Below the pieces are notes generated by a model. The model ran no database searches. It was not told where the DNA came from and saw only the letters and a list, made by a program, of their open reading frames with translations. Source: Marisa cornuarietis (taxonomy: Eukaryota > Mollusca > Gastropoda > Architaenioglossa > Ampullariidae). From it: DNA of 64,000 nt. Both the position numbers and the translations under genes were made by a program. The stretch is taken from NCBI GenBank assembly GCA_004794655.1, contig SMMW01000042.1:3768501-3832500 (forward strand), written 5' to 3'. Shown in pieces: positions 1 through 12,921 of the stretch; position 1 is the first letter of the stretch, and each line of letters starts with the position of its first letter.

Positions 1-357
1 GATGTTAATGCTGTTCTGGTGCAAGAACTGTTCTAGTTCTGTCTTCTTATTGGTAACCCCTTCTGCATTCCAATGCATGATATTAATGTTGGGGTTGTCT
101 TTGGCTTTGGTGGTACGCTGGCCAGTCGCTTTCCTTCCTCGTCCCCTGGCTTCACGAGACGGGTTGAAGGGACCTCCAGTAGCTGAGGGTGGGCTCCTTT
201 GAGGCACGGAGCCTGGCACTGCACCTGCCTGGCGGGTCTTCACAGGGCGAGCACCATTTCTGTCAATTCTGTCTCCAAGTGTCATATAGGCAGTGTTGCG
301 TGGTGGAGTGGTTGTTTCAGAGTGCGCCTTGTGGCCCACCACCTCCGACTTCAGCAC
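1..357 (-). mobile_element. LINE (non-LTR retrotransposon) fragment, start of the endonuclease ORF, cut by the window edge
   Basis: Reading the minus strand, a frame stays open from the TGA at 360-358 to the window edge, with its first ATG at 285. The last 40 or so codons have the opening of an APE-type endonuclease domain: NINIMHWNAEG, then NKKTELEQFL and NSINI. This is the first beta strand and helix of LINE endonucleases, in which the Asn of the WNAEG motif is an active-site residue. The Pro/Arg/Gly-rich stretch before it fits a linker or 5' leader. The reverse transcriptase would lie outside the window. I see no ORF1 and cannot place the 5' end of the element; it may reach the G run near 502-512. 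A Jockey- or CR1-type clade is likely but not proven. Confidence 0.7.
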
Positions 358-2165
358 TCATGGATCACTCTTTGTCTGGTCTCTACCCTTCGACCTGTCC
401 GACATGGGTGACCCTGCTAGGAGCTGACGCTCCTGTCGGCATAGCTCTTAGGGTCATCGAGACACACAAGCCCCCCGAACGCGACAAGGTGGTGATCCAT
501 CGGGGGGGGGGGAAGAAGACCTCATCCGATAAATTACCAGTTGGGAAAGCTATTTGGATCGGCCTGTTAAGAGTCCATTAATGTTGTGTTTTAGCTGCTG
601 TTTACGGGTATCGGATTTACCCAGCTCGGGAAATGGCGTAGAAATGGGCTTCATGAATATAAGTCCAGAAAGTTCACGTGTAGAAAATATGGGTGAATGA
701 TGGGTGAACGATGACTTTTATGATTAGTTGAGTTGCACTCGCCCTGAGGTAGTCAAGGCTTCTGAGGCCTTTTTCTCAGTCATTGTCATGTACGACAGAA
801 TGACCGTGGATTCTGCTAGTCATGCGTGACTGATTAGGCGTTATGCTCCTTCTTAATCTCGCATGGCTGACTCTTACCACGACCGCGAACCACGCTTGTG
901 TGAACCTATAGACAAACTTGATGACCTTTTGGTTAGAATCACGCTGGGTGACGATCACACCTGCCTCACCTCCGTCTAACAGTCTCTAGAAACTACGCAT
1001 GGCTGATGAAACGATGGCTAAACAGCCTACAGCCCAGTACACATCACAAATCCTGAGCCCGTCTTGAGTAGCGGGTTAGACTGTACCAATCCAACAACAC
1101 TTGAGCTTTGATGTAAGCGTCATTTTTTAAATTGCAAAATGTTAAGTTAATTTATTTATTCTGTTTGCTCCTGTCTCTTCTATTACGAGGTGAAGTCCAC
1201 TCTCCCACGAAAATGTATACACATTAGTTTTTTTTAGGTCTGCCAACATTCTTCCTGATATATACATTGTAATTGAGATAGTCGAAAACCGTATGACTAT
1301 TTTCGTGAATGGGATGTAACCACTCTTACTGAAAGCAGCTTAGGGAAATTTTATCTGATTGGAACCTTTTTTTCACGGTGGACTTACGGTCACAGAAAAA
1401 GAAAGAAGGAATAAAGACAGGTAGGAAGGAAGGAACAAAGGAACAAAAGAAGCGACTGAAAAAAAGATCCAACAACACAGCTAGCAAGTCTCGTGTCCCA
1501 CTGACTTGTAATGAACGGATCGTTCAGACTTCAACCAGACGACCTTCTAGTCTGGCCTTGTACGTGGTACCCACTAGCTTGGTGTACTGTGAGGTGTTGC
1601 ATCACTCTGACAGCCACATTTAACTCTTCTCGAATGTGATGTGATGTGGCTCCACTACCTCCTGTTCCAGGGAGGCAGCGGTCTTGCTATGATCTTGAAT
1701 GGTTTGCCTTCGCACACCGGGCCATACCCTCTCGATCACATGTAGGTAGTTACACTTCAGGGTGAGCGGGTCACATTCTCCGCAATGGCTTGGATCGCAA
1801 TTCTTTTGAACTCAGACACGTCTGTCGCACCCAGCTTAATAATTCGAGGCTGTATGAGATCGGCAAGGCAGACCAATAAATCAGTTTATGTTCAACGGCT
1901 TGTCCGAGTTGGTCGCAGTCACGGATCAGTACTGTGTCTGCTGCATATGATTTCGGTGCCACACAGCAGATTATAATAACTACAACTGCAGTTTTCTATA
2001 GAGCTAGACTATTAGATAAGCTGTGATCGTCTTAGATGAGATTTAAATTAAACGATAACGGCAGTGGCATAGGAAGATGTTATCTTTTGGAGGGCAGGGT
2101 GCAAACTCCATTATCACAGTAATTATTTGCACATTGTGAAAAAAGAGGAAGAGGGGTTCCTGAGT

Positions 2166-2166
<1 letters not shown>

Positions 2167-2218
<52 letters not shown>
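2167..2218. repeat. (CA)n microsatellite
   Basis: Perfect dinucleotide tract of about 26 units. The Cys/Val repeats of overlapping open frames on the minus strand are artefacts of this tract. Confidence 0.95.
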
Positions 2219-2219
<1 letters not shown>

Positions 2220-2981
2220 TAAACAAGAAACAAAACTCATCGAAAAATGACTCGCTCGGCCATCGCAATCACAAGAAAGGAGGACATGTTCAGAATAAGA
2301 TCGATGCATCTTCTTTGCTTTTTGTTAATGAACTCCGCTGTAATTTCATCCAAATTTAGCAGGTCAACGCTCTCTTTAGCTACGGGTATAATTTGGCAGC
2401 TATTCAAACGCGTCTGTGTCATGGAACTTCGCAGATATGCTTTTATACATTTTAAGGAAGACAAACTGCATCCTGCAGTTGCCATGGTAACTGGAATAGT
2501 AAACTACAATGTCAACAGGCTATCGATCTTATTTAGCATTTTTCTTGTGGACTGACGCTACTGATTCCGATGAAATAGTTCTGACTAATGACTTACTCGT
2601 CGTTTTGTCTTGGGTCAGAGCTGTGTTTCCAGTCTGGTAAAGCCAATGTCTGGAATTGGTACGTCCGTGCTTTTACCTAGTGCTGCCTCAAAAAGTAACT
2701 TTTTCGATCTGTCTCGGCATGAGAAAACTGGCTTGATGAAATCTCCTGTGGATATTTTTTTCAATTGTTATTAAGAGTTTCAAAGTATTGTTGTCTGTAA
2801 TAGGCCGAAATAAGTGTGATAACTGGAATGTTATTAGCTCAACTGCCCCCAAGATGACCAGAGTATGGGAGACGACCACCTCGAATTATGAGCATCTCCC
2901 TGGCAGGTCACTCAGCCAAAGCCTAGAAGGCTTTTACCAGCTATCCCTCCCACATTCTCAACAAACCTGATTCCAGATATC

Positions 2982-3035
2982 TCTCTTATATCTCTTAAAT
3001 CTCTTATATCTCTTAAATCTCTTATATCTCTTATA
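2982..3035. repeat. 9-bp minisatellite, six perfect units of two alternating types
   Basis: The unit is TCTCTTATA or TCTCTTAAA. The order is A-B-A-B-A-A, with no errors, and it passes into a CT-rich tail. The A/B alternation suggests that an 18-bp unit was amplified. Confidence 0.9.
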
Positions 3036-4567
3036 TATCTCTCTCTCTTTGCTTCTCTTTCTTTCTCTTTTTCCCGTCTCTCTCTCTTCTCTACCTTTTG
3101 TGCATTGCGAAGAATCACATTCGGTGGGAGGAGGGGTGTCAAAAAGATCTTCTTTCCCTTTCGGTATTTTTAAGGGGCGGCTGTCCTCGTTGCCTCTCTT
3201 GCTCCTACGCCACTAAAAGGTTCTGGACTGTAAGTGATACATCGTGGCTCACGACTGCAGATGGCAGATGAAGACCAGGCATCTACTTTTGCCGATCTTC
3301 ACCGTCCGTGTAAAATCATGCACGCAATCGCTCCTGTATGGGCGGAGAGAGTTTTTCAGCTGCTGGTGTAACTGAACTTCAAACCGTCAACCTTCTCCGA
3401 CGATGAGCACGCTAAGGAATCGCCTGTCACGTACATTTACTTTTCCTCCTCACGTAAATACTTGTTTACTCGCAGAAGGAAAACGCGTGCGGGTTTGTCT
3501 TCAAGCACATTGACCTCCACAGCCTTATTCTGTACAGTCATTCAGTTTTTACCTGTCCTGATCACCAGTTCGTGACACGTTGTGTAGGTGTGCGACAAGA
3601 GACGCACAGATATACTGCTCATCAATCCATCCCCCATCTTTCAGGTCGCAGTCTCTGCTGGCTGAAAATGCAACTTCGTCATCGATGGGAAACTCTTGAC
3701 AACAGGATTAAGGACCGCGAAATAATAAGGATAAAAGCTACTTAACATTGCATATTGTTTCTATTCTCTTTAGAGGGTGTTATTCACTCTGTAGATTCAC
3801 TCTGTTATTTAGCCTGTAGTGTGGCTATAAACAGGTTGTCAGCAGCCTGGATGCACGTGTTTGCATCACATGCACAGCACGTGTACAACTGTTTACAGTC
3901 AGCTGCACAGACCACACCTCACTAATTGTGTGCCGCCGGCCAAAATGACAACATGCGATGTTACCTAATGGACGCCCTTCACAAAGTTCAAAGGCGGAGC
4001 GACGTTTCTTTGTTTCCTTGCGTCGCTCACTTTTTCATTTCTTTTTTCATTTTCTTAAATCTACAAAACTTTTTTTGTCGTGATTTTTCTTGATTTGGTT
4101 ACATACCAGTTAAAACCTTGACAGAAGCCCAAAGTTTGGGATTCGCTGGGTCAGTGGCTAAGAAACTCTCTTTGTTCCTCACGAAAACCGATCTTTCAGA
4201 GAAGGTAACTGGAGTGGGTTGGCATCAGACACGATGAGCCAATTACAGTGTCCCCGGGAGATTTATTTCAACATGTAATGTATTCACGTGACCTCTCACA
4301 TCTTGACTACGCGTACCCTCGCAATTATTCAAGGTTTGAAAGATACGTTACTCACTCCGAAGACGATAATAATTAAAAAAGGAAGTAATAGGCTTTCTCC
4401 TAATCGTCATTCCAATCCTATTTTAAGGGCTAACATTTCAGGGCCCCTACACCTCACAAAGGGAGAAAAATAGAGGAGTATCAGCAAGGAAATCTCTCGC
4501 TGATAAGACTTTGCGAGTTAAAAATAGAAACACATAAAAACTTCGTCACGCCACCTGGGGCACATGC

Positions 4568-4860
4568 TTACGTAATTTCCGGCTGCAAGCCGAGATTTAC
4601 CGGCCTTGTAGGTGTGCACCGCGCACCTCGATGGACCTCTTCCTGTGCCACTGACCCACACTGCGGTCTTACATCAGATGACGTCACATCAGGTCGTCAC
4701 TCGCGTGGCGGTGACGCATGTCAAGACGTGGCTTGCGGACTTCCGCCTCACCTCTCGTTCCTAAATATTTTTCTTCCTATCTTTCCTGGCATCTCAGCCT
4801 CTTACACAAGTGTTGGCGGCTGAGGCTGGTTACCGCCCGCTCCTACTGTATAAGTGGTGT
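4568..4860 (+). promoter_or_regulatory. Promoter-like stretch with bZIP sites and a TATA box
   Basis: The stretch is GC-richer than its surroundings. It holds a palindromic TTACGTAA (4568-4575), a full cAMP-response element TGACGTCA (4679-4686), a TGACGC half-site (4712-4717) and a TATAAG box (4849-4854). Both 8-bp palindromes are classic bZIP binding sites. The spacing from TATA box to the ATG at 4897 fits a start site near 4880. No second exon could be tied to it, so the promoter call is inference. Confidence 0.35.
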
Positions 4861-4879
4861 ATGCGAGGCTCTCAGAGAA

Positions 4880-5003
4880 CTCTGCTCACCAACTTGATGC
4901 TGGCAGTTGTGCTTCTTTCTTCCTTTGTTGCTGTTTCTTGTCACTGCGCACACACGCGCGCTAACGCATAGATGATACTAGAGACTGTGAAAGCTGCTGG
5001 AAG
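4880..5003 (+). other. Candidate first exon ending in a GT donor
   Basis: Downstream of the TATA box at 4849, the interval ends at AAG|GTACGC (exon end 5003), a good splice donor. An ATG at 4897 opens 24 codons (stop 4969-4971). They begin with a hydrophobic, signal-peptide-like run, MLAVVLLSSFVAVSC. Because the stop lies before the donor, the reading frame is either an upstream ORF in a leader exon or chance. No downstream exon was found. Confidence 0.25.
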
Positions 5004-5680
5004 GTACGCTTGAGGTCATGGTCATGGTCAGGGTCAGGGTGGTAGCTACCTCCTTTTCACGTGTGCTTAGGCAACAGAAAGATGTCTTCACGATGAACAT
5101 CAATCTGTCAGAAAATATTTATTAAGCGCTATTTTTAACCCCAAGAATTTCGGCCTTACAATTATATGCCAGGGCTACAGCAAGGTGTATTGCCAACTCC
5201 ATCTAGAAAAAGATGTATTAACCGCCCTATCAATCCTACAGCGGGCCTACTGTTCATTCACCTGTAGCCAGATGATTGCCTTCAACTCAGCTCTACTAAC
5301 ACTCTGTACCAGCAGCGAAACACTTCGGTGAAACAAAGCAATTCATCACAGACTGTGCCCTTTCCTCCATTGTCTTAAGGAAATTATGTCTTATATTATT
5401 TGAAGTGCAGGTTCAAGTCTTGATACAAGCAAACTCTTGACCCCCCCCACCCCAGTGTCATATTTGTTCCCAAGAAACTGTGCTCATACAAAGCCGCAAT
5501 ATTTAAGAGATGATCACAACTTCTCAATACTTAAAGCTAGTACGTGCCATTTTACATGCGTTTTGGAGTCGCTGCTCACCAATTTGTTTTCTATAGGACG
5601 AGCCTTTCTACCTCTGCCAAGAGACGCCAATCCTCTGGCTCTTTTCGCAAAGGGTAAAATAGCATGACGTTTTCGCAAGT

Positions 5681-5719
5681 ATTCATTCATTCATTTATTC
5701 AATCATTCATTCGTTCATT
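5681..5719. repeat. (ATTC)n tetranucleotide array, imperfect
   Basis: About nine or ten ATTC units with scattered substitutions (ATTT, AATC, GTTC). Confidence 0.85.
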
Positions 5720-6640
5720 GTACATTCATGTCTTTGAGCCTGTGTTTTTGCACAGGAAGAGGAAATGGGTGCTGCCCCCTACTTGATGGTTGAAGAAGTG
5801 TTTTCCGCCATTACGGTCACAAACCCATGGGGGTCAAGAGCATTCATTTGTGTTTGGCCAAATAGTCTTCCCCTAAGGCCTAATTGATCATACCGCTTTG
5901 AAGAACACACATGCACACAGCCACACGCACAGACACGTGCTTAACCAAATACACACATACAAATATGCACAGATGCATTCAAAGACGCATACGCACAGAA
6001 ACACACACACACACACACTCACGCAGTAAGGCGGGATCACAGAAAGGTCGCTAGTACTGGCCATTTTGCATTTCAACAATAGCTTTGATTGGACCCAATC
6101 ATCCTAAAACATAGGCATTCGTTCCTAGATGGATGAGGACAGTTTCTCAGCTGCTGGTCCAAGTGAATTTAAAACCGTCAACCGCTGTAATCCACCGTTA
6201 AAATGTTTTTTCCAACAAAGATTCTTTTTAAATAAAAATGTAATTGCACAAAACAGCCTGCTCGCACGCACATTAAAGTATATTAGTCAGCGAGGACAAT
6301 CCCTCGAAGAGGTACACAGACTCTCCCCTATGTCTCACGAACTGATAAGCACTCATTGTCATTACGACTGTGAGGGTAAGAGTTGTTATCTGTTATCACT
6401 AACGTCATCACGGACCTTTCTCATCCCATCTCTGGGAGCGACCAGTGTAGTAGGCCACAGTCAGGTCACGCTGCACGTCTGTTCGCTAAGGAAAGGGTGT
6501 GTTTGTAATTTTGTTTGACAGGTAATCAAGCACTGCTCACGTGTGACAGCCAGGTACAAGGCAGAGTGCATGTCACTTATGTTAGAATCCAAGGGTTAGG
6601 GTTATTTATTATTTGTGAACATTTTGTACGTGTAGGAAGC

Positions 6641-6641
<1 letters not shown>

Positions 6642-6692
<51 letters not shown>
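6642..6692. repeat. (AC)n microsatellite
   Basis: Perfect dinucleotide tract of about 25 units. Confidence 0.95.
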
Positions 6693-6693
<1 letters not shown>

Positions 6694-8060
6694 TGTGCGA
6701 GTGGGTGAGTAGAAGAGAGAGAAAACTGCACATGCATCAGAATGTTGCTCATTTGTTTGATAAGTATTTATATTTTTTGACTGATAACCTTATTATCTGA
6801 AGGTAATGTGATGCCTACATGGAGAGATAAGTAAGGAACGTAACTATATAAATTGAGACAAACGATGGGATAACAGCTGGTAGGTAAGGATTTGAACACA
6901 TCGTCTGACAGCTCCACGGTGATCTTGACACCGGAAAGATCACACGCAGCGGCTTGTAGCGACATCTAGGCAGGAAGCAGCATACAGTGATTTACCTCCG
7001 TAACCAGACAGGAAGCTGCATACATTTTAAAGCATGCTGTGCAAACACCCTTCATTAGACCCATCCTCCATTATTCTATCATTGCTCATCCTCTTGTCTT
7101 CAGCTACATGCATCATCTCTTGACCTCTGACCAGTCGCTGACAGGGTTCAGACCCTGAGCTGCAGTACTGATCCCAAGTGACATCATGGACCCAGACACA
7201 ATAACTGTCGTTACTGTACACGCTCTTATGTGTGTGCCCATTCACACACATATATATATATGTAATGCACAAGCACTATATATCTGCAGGAAATTGAATG
7301 CGTGATATGAAGTTATTTCGTTTTGTCACTATGTAAAATATGTTTATATATATAAATATATATGAGCGAAGTCTAAACGAGTCAGTGTATAAAAAGCGTT
7401 GCTTTTACAATATTATTTTCTGTCTTGCCTTTGATTCATCACACCTTAAGGATTTTATTTATTATGATACCCGCGCTCAAAAAGGACACCTTGATTACTG
7501 TTGTCCTACTGAATTATTTTCAGGCTGACTCGAATAATATACGAACTCATGCAACTGTACATTATGAGACACAGCCCCAGCAAGCAGTCACACTATACCT
7601 CGCCCCTCTTCCATTGTTTCACGAGGTATCGGGGTTCAAACGTGACAAAACGCTTCGACAGCGACCCGCATCTGTTCAACCCAGTAAAGGTCATTATAGA
7701 CAAGCGTGAGATGAGAAAGTCTTGGCAATCAGCAAGAACACTGTCTGGACCAGCCTCTGTGGACGAGAGGAGCTGGTTTAACCTTTATCTCGGATGACAG
7801 AGATCCTCTTATTTCCCCGATCTCCTTGAGAGCCACGCCCACCACGTAGGTGTCGCGTTCTGAAAGACTGTGTACGAGGGCGACTACATTTGATCCTTTT
7901 GTCATGAACCTAGATGCAATCAGTTAGCTCCCAGCCAATGCCCTTCTTCTCTTTTTTCATCTTCTTCTTTTCATTCCTCTCATCTTTCTGTCCACCCGTC
8001 TGTGCTTGTTTGTGTCTCTGCGTGTATGAGAGTATGGGAAATGAGAGAGAGAGTGTGTAT

Positions 8061-8062
<2 letters not shown>

Positions 8063-8097
<35 letters not shown>
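8063..8097. repeat. (GT)n microsatellite
   Basis: Tract of about 17 units with GA-rich sequence on its 5' side. Confidence 0.93.
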
Positions 8098-8101
<4 letters not shown>

Positions 8102-9092
8102 CGGGCATGTAAGTGGTTTACGTGAGCGTGTGAACACTCCAAGATAGTGCGTTCATTAGCGCGTTTGAAATACGTTATTCTCGGTGTACATAAATAAAAT
8201 TTCAATATTTGTAAAAAAACAACAAAAAAAAACAAACAAAGTTTTGACTTACTGTTACTCTTTATGAAAGGCGTTGAGAAAGAAAGAAGAGCTAGTTTAT
8301 TTGCTCTTTATTCATTCGAATGCGCTGGTTTTCATTTCACCAGGAGAAAAATGACTTCTGCCCCCGTCCTATCTCCACATTACGTCAACAATGGGGTCAG
8401 TAAATGTAGGTCGCATACTTTCCCTCCACTCCTGCAGAGCTGGCATACCAAACTTTACTCAAGTACCTGAGGGCAAGAGAGTAGATGAAAAGGAACGTCA
8501 TACAGAGCCTGTCGAGAGTCAGTGGGGGGAATCCCCGACATATGATGAATAGGCATTTGCCTCCTGCTCGATTGCCCTCATCGTGCAGAACATGGGAGTC
8601 TTGCTGAGACCTTATCAGTTGATGTGCCTCTGGTTGTGCGGGCGATGAGGTCTTCCAGCCTATTTTAGCGAGAACTACAAGCAAGGTTGCTGTTCACGTG
8701 AAATAAATGACTACTTTACTGTCATGACACGCGCACGAAACAAGAAGGAAAATGGAAAAATGAAGGAATGGCAGTATTTCACGCATTCACAATGAAAATC
8801 TCATTTTCCGAGTTACTACGTTATGCTCTCTATAGAAAAGCAATAAGGATTTACAGCAACATATGATCTGAGGGAGAGCTAAAGATTCGCACAATGGTAG
8901 GTTGGCTGTTCAGTCTTTCTTTTTTCTGTAGAAACAAAGCGACACAGGCATTTAAGAGTTGAGAGAAAGATCCGTCAAACAGCATAATAGAATGGAGTCA
9001 AAAGCTACAGTGACCAAAAAAGTGACTGCACTTGTTATCACGATATTATCTTCTCATTGTCCGTAAACAAAACTAACAAGAAAGGGGCTAGT

Positions 9093-9140
9093 CAGTGACG
9101 ATAGGAGGAGATAAGCCAGTGACGATGCGAGGAAATAAGC
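9093..9140. repeat. 24-bp tandem duplication
   Basis: Two adjacent 24-bp copies (9093-9116 and 9117-9140) start with CAGTGACGAT and end with ATAAGC. They differ at a few central bases, so this is a local duplication that has begun to diverge. Confidence 0.85.
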
Positions 9141-12100
9141 CAGAAGGAACTGCAGTGAAGAACTTCCATATGCCACAAACACTGGCTGGTAGTCAAAGTG
9201 CATTCTACACGTAACACTGAATACCACCTGCCACTGAGGCTCATACAGTGATGTGCAACGTGCCTAACAGGACTAGACATCAAGCTGTAGCCCACACCTG
9301 TACACTCCTCATCCTGTTCTTACGTTCACAACATGCTAGACAATGACACGCGTTATAGGCAGGAGTCACGTGCCAGAATTCTGACCGTATTATACACTCG
9401 ACACAGCATGGATGTTGATGCGCACTGCGGAGTTTATGTGGCTACCTAAAGTTATTCTGCACCTTTAACCTTTACTACTCCTAGTCAATTGCACTACCTA
9501 TAAGAATTTAATTGCTCAAATTGTTACCAATTGGATTCAATGGCAAAGTAAAGAAATTACCAAAGTAATGTATTACAATCATCTTTATGCCATTTAAAAG
9601 AAATACCTATATTTTCAGGGGTTCTGCCCCTTTAACAGTCTGCCCTTTGGGAGTTCGTGGACATTCCCAGTCCCACGCAAAGTGTTATCTCTCCATGCTG
9701 TGATTCGCAACTGACTCTCTATCACGGGCACCGATAGTGAAGTCAGTTATAAATGAGGCGGCTTAATACACTCACAACAATCTCGGCTCTATTTCTCGTC
9801 TGAAAGTAGCAATCCTCGACAAACATTGCAAGTGTCTTGTGGGGCCTCAGTCACAGTTTTCCAGTTTCCAACATGACGCAAAACGTTCGGTAGTCTCGTG
9901 AAAGGGGACTAAGACTTTAAAAATTCAGCTTACCAATAAGAAGTAATTATCTAGGTAATAATAACAGCATCTGTAGACGGCACAGGTATCAATTGTCTAA
10001 TCACTCTAATGTGCTGTTTGAGCGAGAACTCCAATAACTGCCGGCCCCATCTGCTCTACGCCTTTACATAAAACCACATGAGAGATAAATTCAAGAAGCT
10101 TTTCCGTCAGCGTTAGAGAGCAAATGAGAAAGTATGGCCAAATTGTCTGGGTCATGTTGGCCCTCGGACTTGGCGCTGAGTATACCGATAGCTTTGGAGA
10201 TGTTTCTCGTTTCAGCCTCCTTAACTGCGACACAGTGAGAGAATCAGTTTTGGAACCGATAGTTTGGCCAGAAAAAGTTGCTAGCCTTAGTTAGATTAAT
10301 CAAGACCGGGGAAGCCTTTAATTAGATTACTAATGGTGGTGGAGCTCGCTCCTGTTATTTTTGGGGCAAAGTACTGAACGCACGAACTGTTGCTACAGAC
10401 AGACGAACATAGACATTGTGTTGTTGTCTCAGCTCCTCACGAGCTATATATTAGCTAGGAAAGAACTGTTGCTGAGGTCGTCTGCATTCAGAAGCAGCAT
10501 CGTGATTCTTCTGAAACTTGCGCGCTTGACAAATGATCGAAACTTATCAACCATGTTGTGCCCAGCAAAGGCAAAGTAACTTTCATTAAAATTAAAAAAA
10601 AAACTCGTGTCTTTGAAGGAGTCTTTAGAGCAAGATAAGCTTCTGACGATGGCCATTTCTGTTTTCAATTATCTTTCTCGACCAGCTTTATGATGATTGG
10701 AGATGTGGATGAGCTGGAGTCGCCAGAAGTCCTACCAGACGGGAAGCGAGATAAATGAAAAATGAGATACATATGCAGCAATTGCAAGGGAAATAAAGTA
10801 AGTTGAAGACGAACTAGGGCTTAAAGTTTAAAGTTCAGATGATAAAATATCGTCAGCTTTTATGTCGACGCAACGTTTCATTTTTGTAATGGAATAGGTT
10901 GGGTTATAAACGGATAAGAGGCTTGAGTAATGGTGAGGGTAAGAGGGGAACAGGGTTAAGGGTTGGTTCATACTCTACTGGCAAAGTAGGCGAAAAGAAA
11001 ATTCTCGATCTTGCGGGCATCAGGTGGGTTATAATGAACAGCTGCGCAAAGGGGCCGTAAGATTCGTGAAACTATAGTTCTGTTTCGCAGAACAGTCTCC
11101 ACATCCAGAAAAAAACTTCGAAAAAGTTCTTTAGAATCTAATCACCTGGAAATAACCTACGTTTGTCTGCAGCCCTTGGACCACGATCGTCTGGCTGCGG
11201 TCCTTGGCACGGCACATAACTCTGCAGAGGAATCCAGACGTAATCTCCGTTGAGTGTCCTTAAGTCTGTCGGTAAGAGTAATCTCCCTCCACTGTCCTGA
11301 TCTGCCCGCGCATAATGGCGCCATTCATAACACCGACTCCCTTTTGTATCTCCTAGTGGAGAAGGCACCGCTTGGTAAGTCCCTGATGACAAGCGGATAC
11401 ACAGCAGGCGATGCTGATACACAATAAGCGTGTAACGTCTACCCAGATCCCAATGTCTGGAGGTAGTGTTTTTCATATTCTTATTGTCAACATGAAAAAG
11501 TTATTTTTAAACTTGATTAAGTGCTCGATATGAATTATTCTAGTACACAACCTACCTAAAGATAGCGGTAAAAATATCAGCTGTTTCTAAAGCTGAGAAA
11601 GTGCTTGAATTTTTCAACACAATCCGCTGAAGTTCTTCGCATTTATTTACCCCTCCCACTACCCCCCCAAAAAAAACGGATGTTGAATGACAAAGTCATT
11701 GCCAAAAAATAACCCACCAATCACTCACTCACCCATCTTCTTCAGCTAGCTTACAACACAGTGTATTTTCTTTCTTTTTGTGCTACCATTTTTCATCACC
11801 CAGCGGGAAACAGAGATAGAGGAGACGAAGGAAAGATGATCGGTAATGAAGGAGGTTCCACTCTACACAGAAGCCCTTGGTAGGCGTTGGCTGCTAGAAA
11901 ATTCGATATCACTCAAATATACAATATTGTCAAGATGCTTTATCTTAAAATAAAAGTGACATGATTTACATGTTTACACCTGTATAGGCATCAGGAGTCA
12001 AGTTGGCAACAACAACAAAAGTATTAGTAAGAAAAAAGTTTTCACTTCTGCAGACTATTTGTAAAAGGTTTTTTGATCCTCGTGACGGTGTGTTAATTGG

Positions 12101-12301
12101 TTAAAAATGAATAATTTTTACATAGGTGAGACAAGGAAAGGAAATTTGTGATAATTGTTTACAGAAAAAAAGAGTTAAGTACAGGACACACAAGAGGGCT
12201 GTAAAGAGACAAGACTGTTACTAGTAAAACCTCCAAAAACAAAAAATAATTACAGCCCTGCCATTATGCACAAGGCTGACAGTAGACGTCTTTGAGCCGT
12301 C

Positions 12302-12338
12302 CTCCCACCCCACCCTACCCCACCCCACCCCACCCCCT
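12302..12338. repeat. (CACCC)n C-rich array
   Basis: About seven pentamer units of the type CACCC with one TACCC variant. The G-rich minus strand could form quadruplex-like structure. Confidence 0.85.
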
Positions 12339-12854
12339 CACTCCAAGACAACAGTTTATGAGAGGTTTCCACTTGTCGGCATTATCTTCACTTTTTTTTC
12401 TTGTTTTGCTGTTGTAAGAATAGTTCGTTACACAGTATTTATCTTCAAAGAGAAAGGGTACGCAAACTTTTGTTTCAAAATAGAATGCAACATGTTGTAT
12501 AGAAACAAATTCAAATGACATTAACAAATGAAAGAGTCATCAAAATACCAAGTACATATTGGTATTATACACTGATAAAAACACTGAGACTAAGACTGAT
12601 TGATAAAGTGAGCAACTTTTGTTAACGATCCACATATTCACATTTTGTTGAAAGGAGCATTATTTCTTCAAGAGAGAAAAAAAGCACAGGGAGCTCTGTA
12701 ATCCAAGAAGCCTTAAAGATAAAAGGGTGTAAAGTGACATATGCAGTTCCTGTTTACCAGAAAATCAGCTAATCTCAAAGGGTCTAAGACTACTGTGTCA
12801 ACGAGCACAGAATTCATGTTTCGCAAATTAACATTCCATACTATTCCATGTTAA

Positions 12855-12856
<2 letters not shown>

Positions 12857-12892
<36 letters not shown>

Positions 12893-12921
12893 GAGGGCGA
12901 GAGGGAGGGAGAGGGGGGGGG
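12857..12921. repeat. Compound (GT)n(GA)n and G-rich tract
   Basis: A short GT run passes directly into GA repeats and then purine-rich GGGAGG repeats ending in a G run. Confidence 0.85.

Larger units (their letters stand above)
358..4567. other. Non-coding stretch, no gene recognised
   Basis: No ORF here has a recognisable domain, and open frames are short. It contains a (CA)26 tract, a 9-bp minisatellite at 2982-3035, and one member of a dispersed repeat pair (3350-3392, matching 6141-6183). The first few hundred bases may still belong to the 5' end of the LINE at the window edge. Confidence 0.5.
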
